A stretch of 64,000 nt of DNA, from contig NC_051123.1 in assembly GCF_014839805.1 (NCBI RefSeq), positions 4,446,727-4,510,726 of the forward strand. The letters are read 5' to 3'. The translations under genes and the position numbers were made by a program. The first letter of the stretch is position 1, and every line of letters starts with the position of its first letter. Below the pieces are notes generated by a model, which had not been told where the DNA came from, searched no databases, and was given only the letters and a program-made list of their open reading frames with translations. This DNA comes from Manduca sexta. Its lineage: Eukaryota > Arthropoda > Insecta > Lepidoptera > Sphingidae. Below are positions 55,516-64,000 of the stretch, piece after piece.

Positions 55516-55799
55516 AATTATATATTATCATTTAATACTAAGGACTAAAGGCAGATAAATCAATTACTCATCTTACAAGCCACGTCCACACTAATTCAAC
55601 GGCGTCTTCACTTCCAAAATTGACCGGGAATAAAAAACAAAGGTTTAAAAACCAACAAACAGAATATCACGGCACCTACGCCCCGAGGAGTCGAAATTTA
55701 ATCATACATATTATAATGTTATGACAGACGGCAAGCCAGTCTTCTATAGAGTGTTTAAAATATACTAAGGTTTTAAAATTATAATTTTATATTTTTTAC

Positions 55800-55915
55800 C
55801 CTGACCATGAAGGCTGCAAAGTCCTCGAGACGCCGGGAGAAAATAAAAATATTAAAACCGCGATAAAATCCGAAAAATAGTTTAATTTTAATGTCTTACA
55901 TTCGCATAAGAAATG
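55800..55915 (+). repeat. M4 repeat copy
   Basis: GACCATGAAGGCTGCAAAG, GACGCCGGGAGAAAATAAA, AACCGCGATAAAATCCG and TTACATTCGCATAAGAAAT. It is the clearest single-orientation unit. Confidence 0.7.
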
Positions 55916-56610
55916 ATATACTAAGGTTTTTAATCAATGATGAAATTGGCCAGAAAAGGCTGATACTTGAAAACTTGAATTTGGAGTTCAGTATTATATT
56001 ATCTCTCTATGGTGTGTAAAAATACATGTTTTTTAAAAAAATGAAATAATGTTCATCACAGAACTATTGATTAACTAATACAATATATATTTCTTTTTTT
56101 TATAAAAAGTACTGGATCACTTTTTAAAACATCTTCCCCCTTAAAAATGCATTTTTTATTTGTAACATCCTGAAACGTCACTAAAACACTCAAAATAACA
56201 CTCAAAATAATAAGATCTAAATCAATAATCTAATTGTGTTGTATTACCTATAATTACGGACCAATATCCGGTTGAAGGAGGTCGCAAACATAATTAACGA
56301 ATGCTGCTTATTACCAAAATAATAAGTGCTATTATGGTATGTAATATAAATCATACGTCTATTATATTTTCTAATCATATAATACACTAACTTTTACCCG
56401 CGGCTCTTCGTGTGAATGTATAAAAAAGGTGAGAATAGTACACAGGAAAATAATACCAACAAGTTTCTCTTTATTTTTATACTTAGATATAAAAATTGGC
56501 GCGTTCAAAAGGCTAAGGTTTTATTTACGGATTCATTAATAAAAAAAAAATAATAAAATATTGGTTGCAGATTTGTCCGCCGCCGTTTCAATCTAGTGTA
56601 AATTTTTCAT
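55916..56610. other. No gene seen
   Basis: Very AT-rich. A weak Helitron-like string (CTTTTACCCGCGGCTCTTCG) lies near 56390. Confidence 0.35.
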
Positions 56611-56861
56611 GGCGATACCTCAAGGTCCATTGTCATACATTTTGTTTCACCTTTAATCTGGGTAACTAAACAAGTATTGGCAAGTAAAGAATTTAAATTC
56701 ACGTCTAGTTAGTGATTAGTTCTCGCAGTTGAAAGAAAAACGTAAAAATAATTAATAATCATGGATATTTCGGCCTTTAAAATTTAATATGACGAAATTT
56801 GTTTAGTTACCCAGATTAAAGGTGAAACAAAATGTATGAAAATGGACCTTGAGGTATCGCC
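56611..56861. mobile_element. M2 inverted-repeat element, complete, 251 bp
   Basis: Terminal inverted repeats of about 64 bp: 56611-56674 starts GGCGATACCTCAAGGTCCAT, and the complement of 56798-56861 starts the same way. Only one or two mismatches were seen (TTGTC versus TTTTC). The interior of about 120 bp has no coding capacity. A second copy at 26835-27012 shares the interior almost exactly, so the family was recently mobile. The transposase source is unknown. Confidence 0.85.
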
Positions 56862-58127
56862 TTAAGTATGTTCCTATTTTATACGGTAGTAAATTTCAAA
56901 AAGTAATGTCAGTTTTAGTAGATTTTTTTTTTATAATTTTGACATATCTAGTACTTACTTATATATGACTAGTTATACGTAGACATACGCAGGCCACGCA
57001 ACCAACAATTGGATTTTGTATCAATCTGTATATTTGGTCATAAGGTAATTTATGACGAACGCTCGGCCCATATAATTAGGTCTGGCCTGGCCAACGTTGA
57101 TTGCTTATTATATTGATGTTTCAATTTTATACCCATTTTTATGGTCATCGACCAACTGTGGGGGGTGGCCACCCAGACGGTCGTTCGTCCCGTTCCCTCT
57201 ACCTGCCCGTCGCATACCACCATCTTTCTCTACTTTTACTCCGCTGGATACTTGTCCTTCTGTCCCTTTCTTGCGTTATACACAGAGTACTGCTGTCTCC
57301 CTCTGGTGAGAGATACTGATTATGGCATGTGAAGAAAGTCGCTTGTCGTGATGTACCAAGTCGAAGAGCCAGTCGTAAGTCGGTCGGCGAAGTGATGACA
57401 GATGTTTCCGCATTAACAAAACACGTTGCAAAGGCTCGAAATTGCCTTGTTTGTCAACTCGGTTTAAAATAAAATTTGAGCTCAAAAGAATATCGATCCA
57501 AGCTTGCAAGCTATGCAGCTGAAATGCCAGTGACAAATTCGTACCGGCCCGTTTCCTAATGAATTTGTTGAGGAATTCTTAGTTCTGCAGGAATTTGGTC
57601 GACGTTGCTCGTTTGTGTTTGTTTTTTAAATTGTTCGGTCGAATTGATGTCGTATACATCAATGGCGACGGCCTTGCATTTTGCAGATACTCAAAGTTTA
57701 TAAAATATAAATTCTAAGAATATGCTATTTAGGTGCATTTTTCCAGTTTCAAATACGTAATTGATTACCACATGAAAATGTACTCAGACTAATTGATTAC
57801 CTAACAGTGATTAAGAACGTAGGTTTAAAAAACATCGACCTAAAATCATAATTGAAATAAAACAAGTATTTACAAGCTTCATGATTTATTATGTTTACGC
57901 GAAATCCAATAAAAATGTTTTATTTCAATTTACAAGCATTTTTTTTTTATCCTCGTACTTGAATAAGTTCTCTTTACGTACAAATAATGAAATCTTACCA
58001 CCATCAAATTAAAGTTTACAAAAACATTCATTGCATTTAATAAAAAGTCCTAAACTCTTAAACCATTTAAAAATATCTTACCAAGTTTGAGAAACGAAAG
58101 GCGCGCGCCGCTCGGACGACAATCGGC
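56862..58127. other. No gene recognised; multi-frame open GC-richer patch
   Basis: 57141-57320 is GC-richer and open in three plus-strand frames (ends 57309, 57319, 57332). No recognisable motif; composition alone may explain the openness. Confidence 0.35.
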
Positions 58128-58164
58128 GGCGCCTGCGCATCATTTATAAATCACCAGCCATCTT
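58128..58164. promoter_or_regulatory. NRF1-like and YY1-like sites
   Basis: GGCGCCTGCGCATC (58128-58141), preceded by GGCGCGCGCCGC (about 58100-58111). It is followed at about 58154-58164 by CCAGCCATCTTG, whose complement CAAGATGGCTGG is close to the YY1 consensus. The YY1 orientation would suggest minus-strand transcription. No gene was identified. Confidence 0.3.
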
Positions 58165-59697
58165 GTAGATTATCCGATTATCTAGTCGACTGTTAAGAAC
58201 CCTTTGACGCTGGCTACCTTAACATCACGCTCGTTAACTTTTAGAACAGACGAGTGATTTGAAACGGCGATTTGTAGATGACGTTTTTTTGGGTATAGTT
58301 AAAATTGTCTAGAGTATAAAGGAAGGTTTATTATTATTATTATTAATTAATAATTTTAGCATTACAAAATACGTAGAGGTTTGTTAAAAGTACATGTAGA
58401 AACAGCTGAATAGATTTAGATGGTATTTGGCCGCAAATAAACCACGTCTCAGATTAACATAAAGGCTAGATTATTAAATGAGACAATGCAACATTTATTA
58501 CAGGTAATATTTTTACGGCGTGATGTAATACTAATAAGCTATATTTTAAGGTGTCTTAGTAACAATGATGTTAGTGTAATCTTGAACTTCAATCGTTTCA
58601 TTTCTTTTCTAAACACCCGACTTTACATGGCAACCCTGCTAGGATTCGAACCTGGAAACATCTGACATTCAGAATTTCTACACCCGACCTTACAACGGAA
58701 TCAAAACCTATTAATTTAAAGACTAAAATCTGTAAGAATTGATAAAAAAAAAACAATATAAGTAATTTCGTTTATGATCAAGAACTTTGGTAAAATTATT
58801 GGTCAAATCTTATCAAACACGAACTGTCAATAGAGCTATATTCCTTGGATATGACAAAGTTGATCAAGTCTGCTTAATCTTGTGAGCACGAAAAAAGCGG
58901 TGACAAAAAATATGTCGGAACTTTTTTAAACGTATCATGATGGCCTGATGGTATCGCTACAAATTGGAGTGATCGGAACGTACAGGTGTCTGCTGGTTGA
59001 TTGGAAACTACTGAATGTACAAGACATTTTGTTGTAAATATCATGTTTTAAACAAAAAATGGACTAGGAAAGTTAAGTGGCTGGAAGATGTTTGAGTTGT
59101 TTATCCTTGTCATTTTTTTTTTATTACTTTGCAAGCGGCTAATCAACGAGTCGAGTATAGTGTTTTGTCAGGTTAATGTCCTTCTTCCTCCTGCTTTTTT
59201 TTACTTTAATTCTTAAATACATAAACATTGAAAGTAAAAATTAGTTAGGAACTGCAAAGTAATGTGAGAAAATTGCAATCAAAAACATAGCCTGATTACT
59301 TTTAAAAAAATTTTGTAGCCAAACACCATCCTTTTCCTTTCCTTTACACCAATACTTCTGATATTGTGTAATCGGCAGTAAATGTCACTCAACACCAAGT
59401 GACCCAACGCTTCTTCACCACCTACATCAAAAACACATCCAGACTAACTTACAACAAACGTACAAGTTGATACAACCACAAAATATTCCGTAATACGGAA
59501 GTTCTGTGCAAATGTTCCAATAAAACGGCTCCACAAGCGATGCATATTTGAGAGGATGATGCAAATTTAAACGCATTCATGGGTGGTCCGCTTAAATAGG
59601 AAGCGATCGGGTCAATTAGTAGTTGACTGCGGCGATTAACACGGGTCAAACAAGAAACAGGACGCGCTGTTGTGGGACCTTCTATTGATGCATAGGT
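58165..59697. other. No gene seen
   Basis: AT-rich. Contains an ATT run at 58329-58348. Minus-strand frame 59449-59727 runs into the S1 SINE and is not credible. Confidence 0.4.
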
Positions 59698-59705
59698 ATT
59701 ATAAC

Positions 59706-59967
59706 ATACATACATAACATCACGCATTTATCCCCGAAGGGGTATGCAGAGGCGCAACCAGGGCACCCACTTTTCGCCAAGTATGTTCCGTCCCATGATG
59801 TGATAGGGGGCGAGCCTATCGCCATATCGGGCACAAATTCCAGACTCCGGGCTGATACTGAGCAGAAAAACCCAAATATCACTTTGCCCGACCCGGGATT
59901 CGAACCCAGGACCTCAGAGCGCTATTGTACCGGGCATGCAATACAACTACGCCACCGAGGCAGTCAA
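59706..59967 (-). mobile_element. S1 SINE, full length, with 8-bp TSD
   Basis: Flanked by ATTATAAC at 59698-59705 and 59968-59975. The minus strand has CTGCCTCGGTGGCGTAGTTG, the B box GGTTCGAATCC and the CGGGGATAAATGCGTGATG end with a TATG tail. It is closely similar to the copies at 18231 and 18527. Confidence 0.9.
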
Positions 59968-59997
59968 ATTATAACTACTAATGTAATTTTTTTTCGA

Positions 59998-60340
59998 GAC
60001 GGCGATAACATGGTTGGGAGTGGAAATAACTGCCGAGACGAATATCCGCAAGTTCAAAATCCAAGGACACTTCTGACTTTTCTTAAGTCATATGTGTATT
60101 ATTTGTGAATGAATTGGTTGTGACGAATGTCCGCAAGTTCAAATCAAAGGGCACTTCTGGCTTTTTTAATGTGATATGTATATTCTTTGTGAATTATCGC
60201 TTGCTTTAATGGTGCAGGAAAATATGAGGAAACCTGCATACCTGAGAAGTTATCAATAGGAATTTTGAGGGTATGTTAGATAAACCAGCGTGAGGGACTA
60301 AGGCCTAATCCCTCTCAGTAGATGAAGCCGCTGCATTAAT
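59998..60340 (+). mobile_element. S3 SINE with doubled head
   Basis: GACGGCGATAACATGGTTGG head with AGTTCAAAATCC. At about 60110-60165 a second partial head follows (GTGACGAATGTCCGCAAGTT) before the body GCTTGCTTTAATGGTGCAGG and a worn tail. Tandem insertion or unequal exchange are possible. Confidence 0.7.
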
Positions 60341-61484
60341 TAGTGCCAAATAGATGAGTAAAGTGTCAAGATATTTGATATTGCGGATGTCGGTAGCCAT
60401 TATGTGTGTATTTTTTTGCTCAATGTAATATTGCGACAAAATATTACTGCTATAAAAGTTTTTAATTTATGACTTAATAAAATTAAAGTTTTGAGTGTAA
60501 TCATAAATAGATAACAAATATTTTATTATCAGAATTATTACTTCTTTTCATACGAGAGTATTTGGAACTAATATATTATGATATCTGTTTTAATGATAAA
60601 TAAAAGCATAAAGAGTCTGTATAAACGATTCAATTTGAATAATAAGTACATACTCTCATGTACTTTGACTTATAAATAAAGCATTTATTTTTAATTATGC
60701 CAAATGTGAGCAAAGAGACCAAGAGTCCGATGTCTATTATCTAAGACTAGATTCACAATAACTAGCACGCATTGTAAATAATGTGTCTGTAAAGGTTTTC
60801 ATCATTAATTAGACAGTACCGTTATTTTTCTAAAAAGTGATCTGAATTGACAAGAAAAAGTGTAAATTATTGTTCACGATGACAACTTATTCAATTAATA
60901 AAAGGCTTTTATTACTAATTGGATAGAACCGTTATCTTTCTAAAAAGAAATCTGAATTGATAGCAATATGCATCAATTATTCTTCAGTATAACAACTTAT
61001 TCAAATATCGACCGAAACGAGTCTTACTAAAATACTTAAAGTACCAACAGGAATGTTCCTTCACTTTATAAGAACAAACCTGTTCAATTTAATATCTTAA
61101 CTACAACAAAATAACTGTCATAATACCTTGACATTTATTACATAGATCTTAATATCCACTGACATTTACACACAAACACCTAAGTCGAGTCTAGGTAGGT
61201 ATTCGAGCAATCCAAAGCATTCCGATCGAAGATCCGAGCCGTAGCTATAGCGATGCGACTGTCAAAAGCCAATGGCCCCCTCCTTCTGTCCGAGCCACCC
61301 TGCTCACCCCCAGTCTTACCACCCCAACTGACCGACGATACTATTGGTACTCGATCAAAATTAGTTCAGTTTGACGGTTATTATAGAATGTTTTTTGATT
61401 ATAGAATGTTGATAATCCATAATGTTGATAATGTTCACTATTACAAAGTTCTATGTCATATTTGATGTACAAATTGAATTATAG
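60341..61484. other. No gene recognised
   Basis: AT-rich. Two diverged copies of a segment with TAGAACCGTTATCTTTCTAA and AAATCTGAATTGA (about 60805-60890 and 60910-60990) form a direct repeat about 105 bp apart. The frame 61253-61465 has no motif. Confidence 0.4.
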
Positions 61485-61683
61485 GTATGGCTTTTTTGGG
61501 GGGCACGCGGGGGTACTCAGTGCTCCCAAAGGAGATTTCGAAAATATCGAAAAATTGCCATTAAAAAGTACAAGGAGAGAGGGGCGCACAAAATATTCTG
61601 AACTTACAACTTTCGAGAATCAGCGTGACCCCAAAAAAGAAGTGACAATAAAAGTCCTAGATATATCAGATACAAGATTCTGA
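61485..61683 (+). CDS. Possible terminal exon, product unrecognised
   Basis: After a candidate acceptor (AATTGAATTATAG, AG at 61483-61484) an open frame of about 66 codons runs to TGA 61681-61683. It begins YGFFGGHAGVL and ends DISDTRF. The middle is charged (Lys, Glu and Arg rich) with coding-like codon choice. An AATAAA hexamer lies only 9 bases after the stop (61693-61698). I do not recognise the product. It could be a last exon or a transposon remnant. Confidence 0.25.
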
Positions 61684-62683
61684 GTCATTTTCAATAAAAG
61701 TTTTAACTACATGTTTCTTATCTTATTTTTGCTTCCAAAGTAAGAGTTCACAAACGACCTTGTAATGGTAAGTCAGCGAGTTGCTACCAGAAACTATAGT
61801 GGAATAGATATAGAATGTAATAATTGTATTCTTAATTTTTTTTTAATTCAATAATCATAAAATAAATTGATGTTTTTCTTCCTACAATCACGTCTCTTTT
61901 GGAACAGATACCATCCTTTTTTAATATGTAAGTATATATAAATAATTTATAGATTTTTTCGTGTTATACAATAACTATTTTTTGGGAAAAAATACTTAAA
62001 GACCCGAGAATAATAAGTTTATAGATTTTTCAGGTCAGTTCATTAAATAAATTATGGAAAAAATTCTTAAAGACCCGAGAAATACTAAACGTAATACTAA
62101 ATAATTGTATTTAATTTCTAGTTCAATAGTTGTTGTCGAAATCTTCCAAAAAATAGTACCTGTGTTCTAGAATTAATCAGGCAATCTGGCTTTTAAGGCT
62201 ATCGCAATTAGAAATAGATGCAATTACTATTTTATTATGGACTAAATATAGTATTATGCACGAAACTAAAGTGTGTGAAGTATTGCCGTTAATATCTAAG
62301 TTGTATTGCTTCTATAGCAGTTTTATTGAGTGCTTAAAGTTAATAGCTTTTAATTACTATTCTAAATATTATGGTAAACTAAATTGAGTTAATATTATAT
62401 CGAATATAAAACGATATTACAGCAAGGTCCCGTAAAACTGGGCCTTTCGTATTTTACTTTATTTATTTCGAAATTAAATTCTAGTTTTAATTAATATAAT
62501 ATTAATAAAGATGTAGGTTTGTGAGTTTGTTTGTGGACATAATCTCATATTCCTAAACAAAATTACGAAAACCAAGCTTCAAGTCATAAATATCAAGATT
62601 GTTTATAAACAGTAGCAGAATCAATTAGAACTGTGAATTAAAACACTGAGTAAACTTCAGTCAACATCTCATGATTTTTTTTA
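61684..62683. other. No gene seen
   Basis: Very AT-rich. The pair AAATACTTAAAGACCCGAGA and AAATTCTTAAAGACCCGAGA (about 61989 and 62060) marks a short direct repeat. Confidence 0.4.
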
Positions 62684-62908
62684 ATATTTGCACGGCATAG
62701 TGACCCCTCTGTACCTGATAATAAGTGGAGTGGGGTCCAATAGAATGTCGACTGACGAGAGATGATTACCCCTCGACAGTCGACACAATTTTGTCGGCCT
62801 GTTAGAACCGGATATGCACAGGCTGATCCTAGAACGCGACGGGTTTTAACACCTCATGTACATTGGTCGCTATCCAAGCGGATATAAAATATATCCTATC
62901 TCCAGCAA
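62684..62908 (-). mobile_element. LINE tail (L2 family)
   Basis: Complement of the 29698 copy: AATAGAATGTCGACTGACGA, CCCCTCGACAGTCGACACA, GAACCGGATATGCACAGGCT and GGTCGCTATCCAAGCGGAT. Confidence 0.7.
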
Positions 62909-62946
62909 ATTACCCATAAGCTGAATTGATATGTTCAAAAACAAAT

Positions 62947-63232
62947 GTGGTAGGAATCTCATATGTGAGTGTCCGACTGGGTACCACCGAAATGTTTATT
63001 TCTGCCGCCAAGCAGCAGTGTGTAGTCACTGTTGTGTTTCGCTTTGAAGGACATTGTAGCCAGTGTAACTACTGGACATAACGAGACTTAACATAACATA
63101 TCTCAGGATGGCGAGCGCAGTGGAATACCAAATAATACTTTGTAATTCAAGATGTTGGATGGTGTTCTCCTGTTTATGGGCGGTTGTATCGCTTACCATC
63201 AGGCGAGCGACAAGCTCATCTCACATTAAAAG
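62947..63232 (-). mobile_element. LINE tail (L1 family)
   Basis: TCTCATATGTGAGTGTCCG, TTTCTGCCGCCAAGCAGCAG, TAACATATCTCAGGATGGCG and TATCGCTTACCATCAGGCGA, the exact reverse order of the plus-strand copies. Confidence 0.75.
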
Positions 63233-64000
63233 AAATGAAAATCTCGAACTATAATCGTTGAACTAAACTGGAACTATCGACAAACCTTAGTACCCTCGAC
63301 TGGCCAGCTGAAGGTGTCATGGAGACTGTTCATTCAACCGCTACGCCTCCGCCTTACAGTCTAATATAGCTGTAAGGACGCACGATGGCCCTTAAGTGCT
63401 GGACTTGAGAGGACGAAATTAGCACTTGAGAAATCTTTCGGGCCTATGTCAATAATTCTTTGTTCGTGAATGGTGTATTTGAGTTTTCTTTGCATGTACG
63501 ATTTTTACGTGTTTTAATGATGTTGCTCAGGGTTTTGGCTGCGTGAGAGACCGCTCCCAAGTAACATTTAAATCCAAGACAGGAATTTTTATGTGCTAAA
63601 TACTAGCCAAAGATTATCATCAAACAAATATCTTTGCATACTATCATATAAATATAATGTTAATGAGAATTAATATTATGAATTATATTTGTCACCCTTA
63701 TTGTTATACGTATTTCATTACTAGTATTTTAAATAATTACTCTAATGGTTTTTCCTGTATCTAAAACAATGCGATATAACTTCCTAAATATCTAATTTAA
63801 AATGTAACATTTTTGTACCGCCATGTTTTTAAAGTAAATGACCATATAGATGAGGTTAATTTTTGCTTAAACATCTACAATGAACAAAACTATACTGAAT
63901 ATTCATCCAAACGGGATACGTATAAAATTTCCAGATTTTAGTTCCATAACCACTACCGCAAAATATTCTCTATGCCTAGAAACTTAAATCGGCTAGGACA
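63233..64000. other. No gene seen
   Basis: Unique-looking sequence to the end of the window, moderately GC-rich at 63290-63420 and AT-rich after. No frame of note. Confidence 0.35.

Noticed and set aside
57097..57332. Three overlapping plus-strand frames that could indicate a small gene.
   Set aside because: Openness in all three frames reflects low stop density in a GC-richer, pyrimidine-rich patch. No frame shows a recognisable motif or a better codon pattern than the others.
1..64000. Bacterial, symbiont or viral insertion as an explanation for odd regions.
   Set aside because: No operon-like gene order, no long prokaryotic frames and no recognisable viral gene were seen. All recognisable features are eukaryotic mobile elements.

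Overview
The window looks like 64 kb of AT-rich, transposon-dense, largely non-genic nuclear DNA from an insect, most likely a moth or butterfly. The basis is the mixture of interspersed families that I recognise as typical of Lepidoptera: short Helitrons with 5' TCTATA and 3' CTAG ends, tRNA-headed SINEs, truncated non-LTR retrotransposon tails and small inverted-repeat elements. The identification comes from memory of those families, not from a search. No host protein-coding gene, tRNA gene, rRNA gene or CRISPR array could be recognised. Almost every open frame is short and falls inside a repeat.

Layout. Positions 1-12018 form a Helitron cluster. A segment of at least 3.2 kb (1-3199) recurs almost base for base at 8819-12018 in direct orientation. 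Each copy carries the 3' end of an A-type Helitron, a flank with a SINE head, a LINE tail and an inverted-repeat element, then a 1.45-kb B-type Helitron with a remnant of a Rep/helicase gene. The duplication stops exactly at the CTAG terminus of the B-type Helitron. Between the copies lie three A-type Helitrons head to tail (5466-6498, about 6528-7641, 7758-9009), with 5, 6 and 7 units of a 123-bp tandem repeat.

From 12 kb to 64 kb the sequence is a mosaic of dispersed repeats separated by apparently unique AT-rich DNA. For this report I name the families S1 (tRNA-headed SINE, three full copies with target-site duplications), S2 (second tRNA-headed SINE), S3 (SINE with a head reading GCGGCGATAGCCTAGTTGG, about 15 copies), L1, L2 and R (LINE 3' tails), R5 (a retroposon with an A-rich 3' end), M1 and M2 (terminal-inverted-repeat elements), M3 (a GC-rich fold-back element) and M4 (a repeat sometimes arranged as a fold-back). 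One clear LINE reverse-transcriptase C-terminus lies at 20048-20608.

Host function may be hinted at in a few places. A compact ETS/CRE/YY1 promoter-like cluster lies at 37786-37892. Weaker promoter-like islands lie at 35.3, 47.3, 51.7 and 58.1 kb. Three open frames with plausible splice acceptors, at 14.7, 19.5-20.0 and 61.5 kb, could be exons of unrecognised genes. I found no convincing new gene system. The best leads are the duplication that ends at a Helitron terminus and the set of short fold-back structures built from otherwise dispersed repeats.
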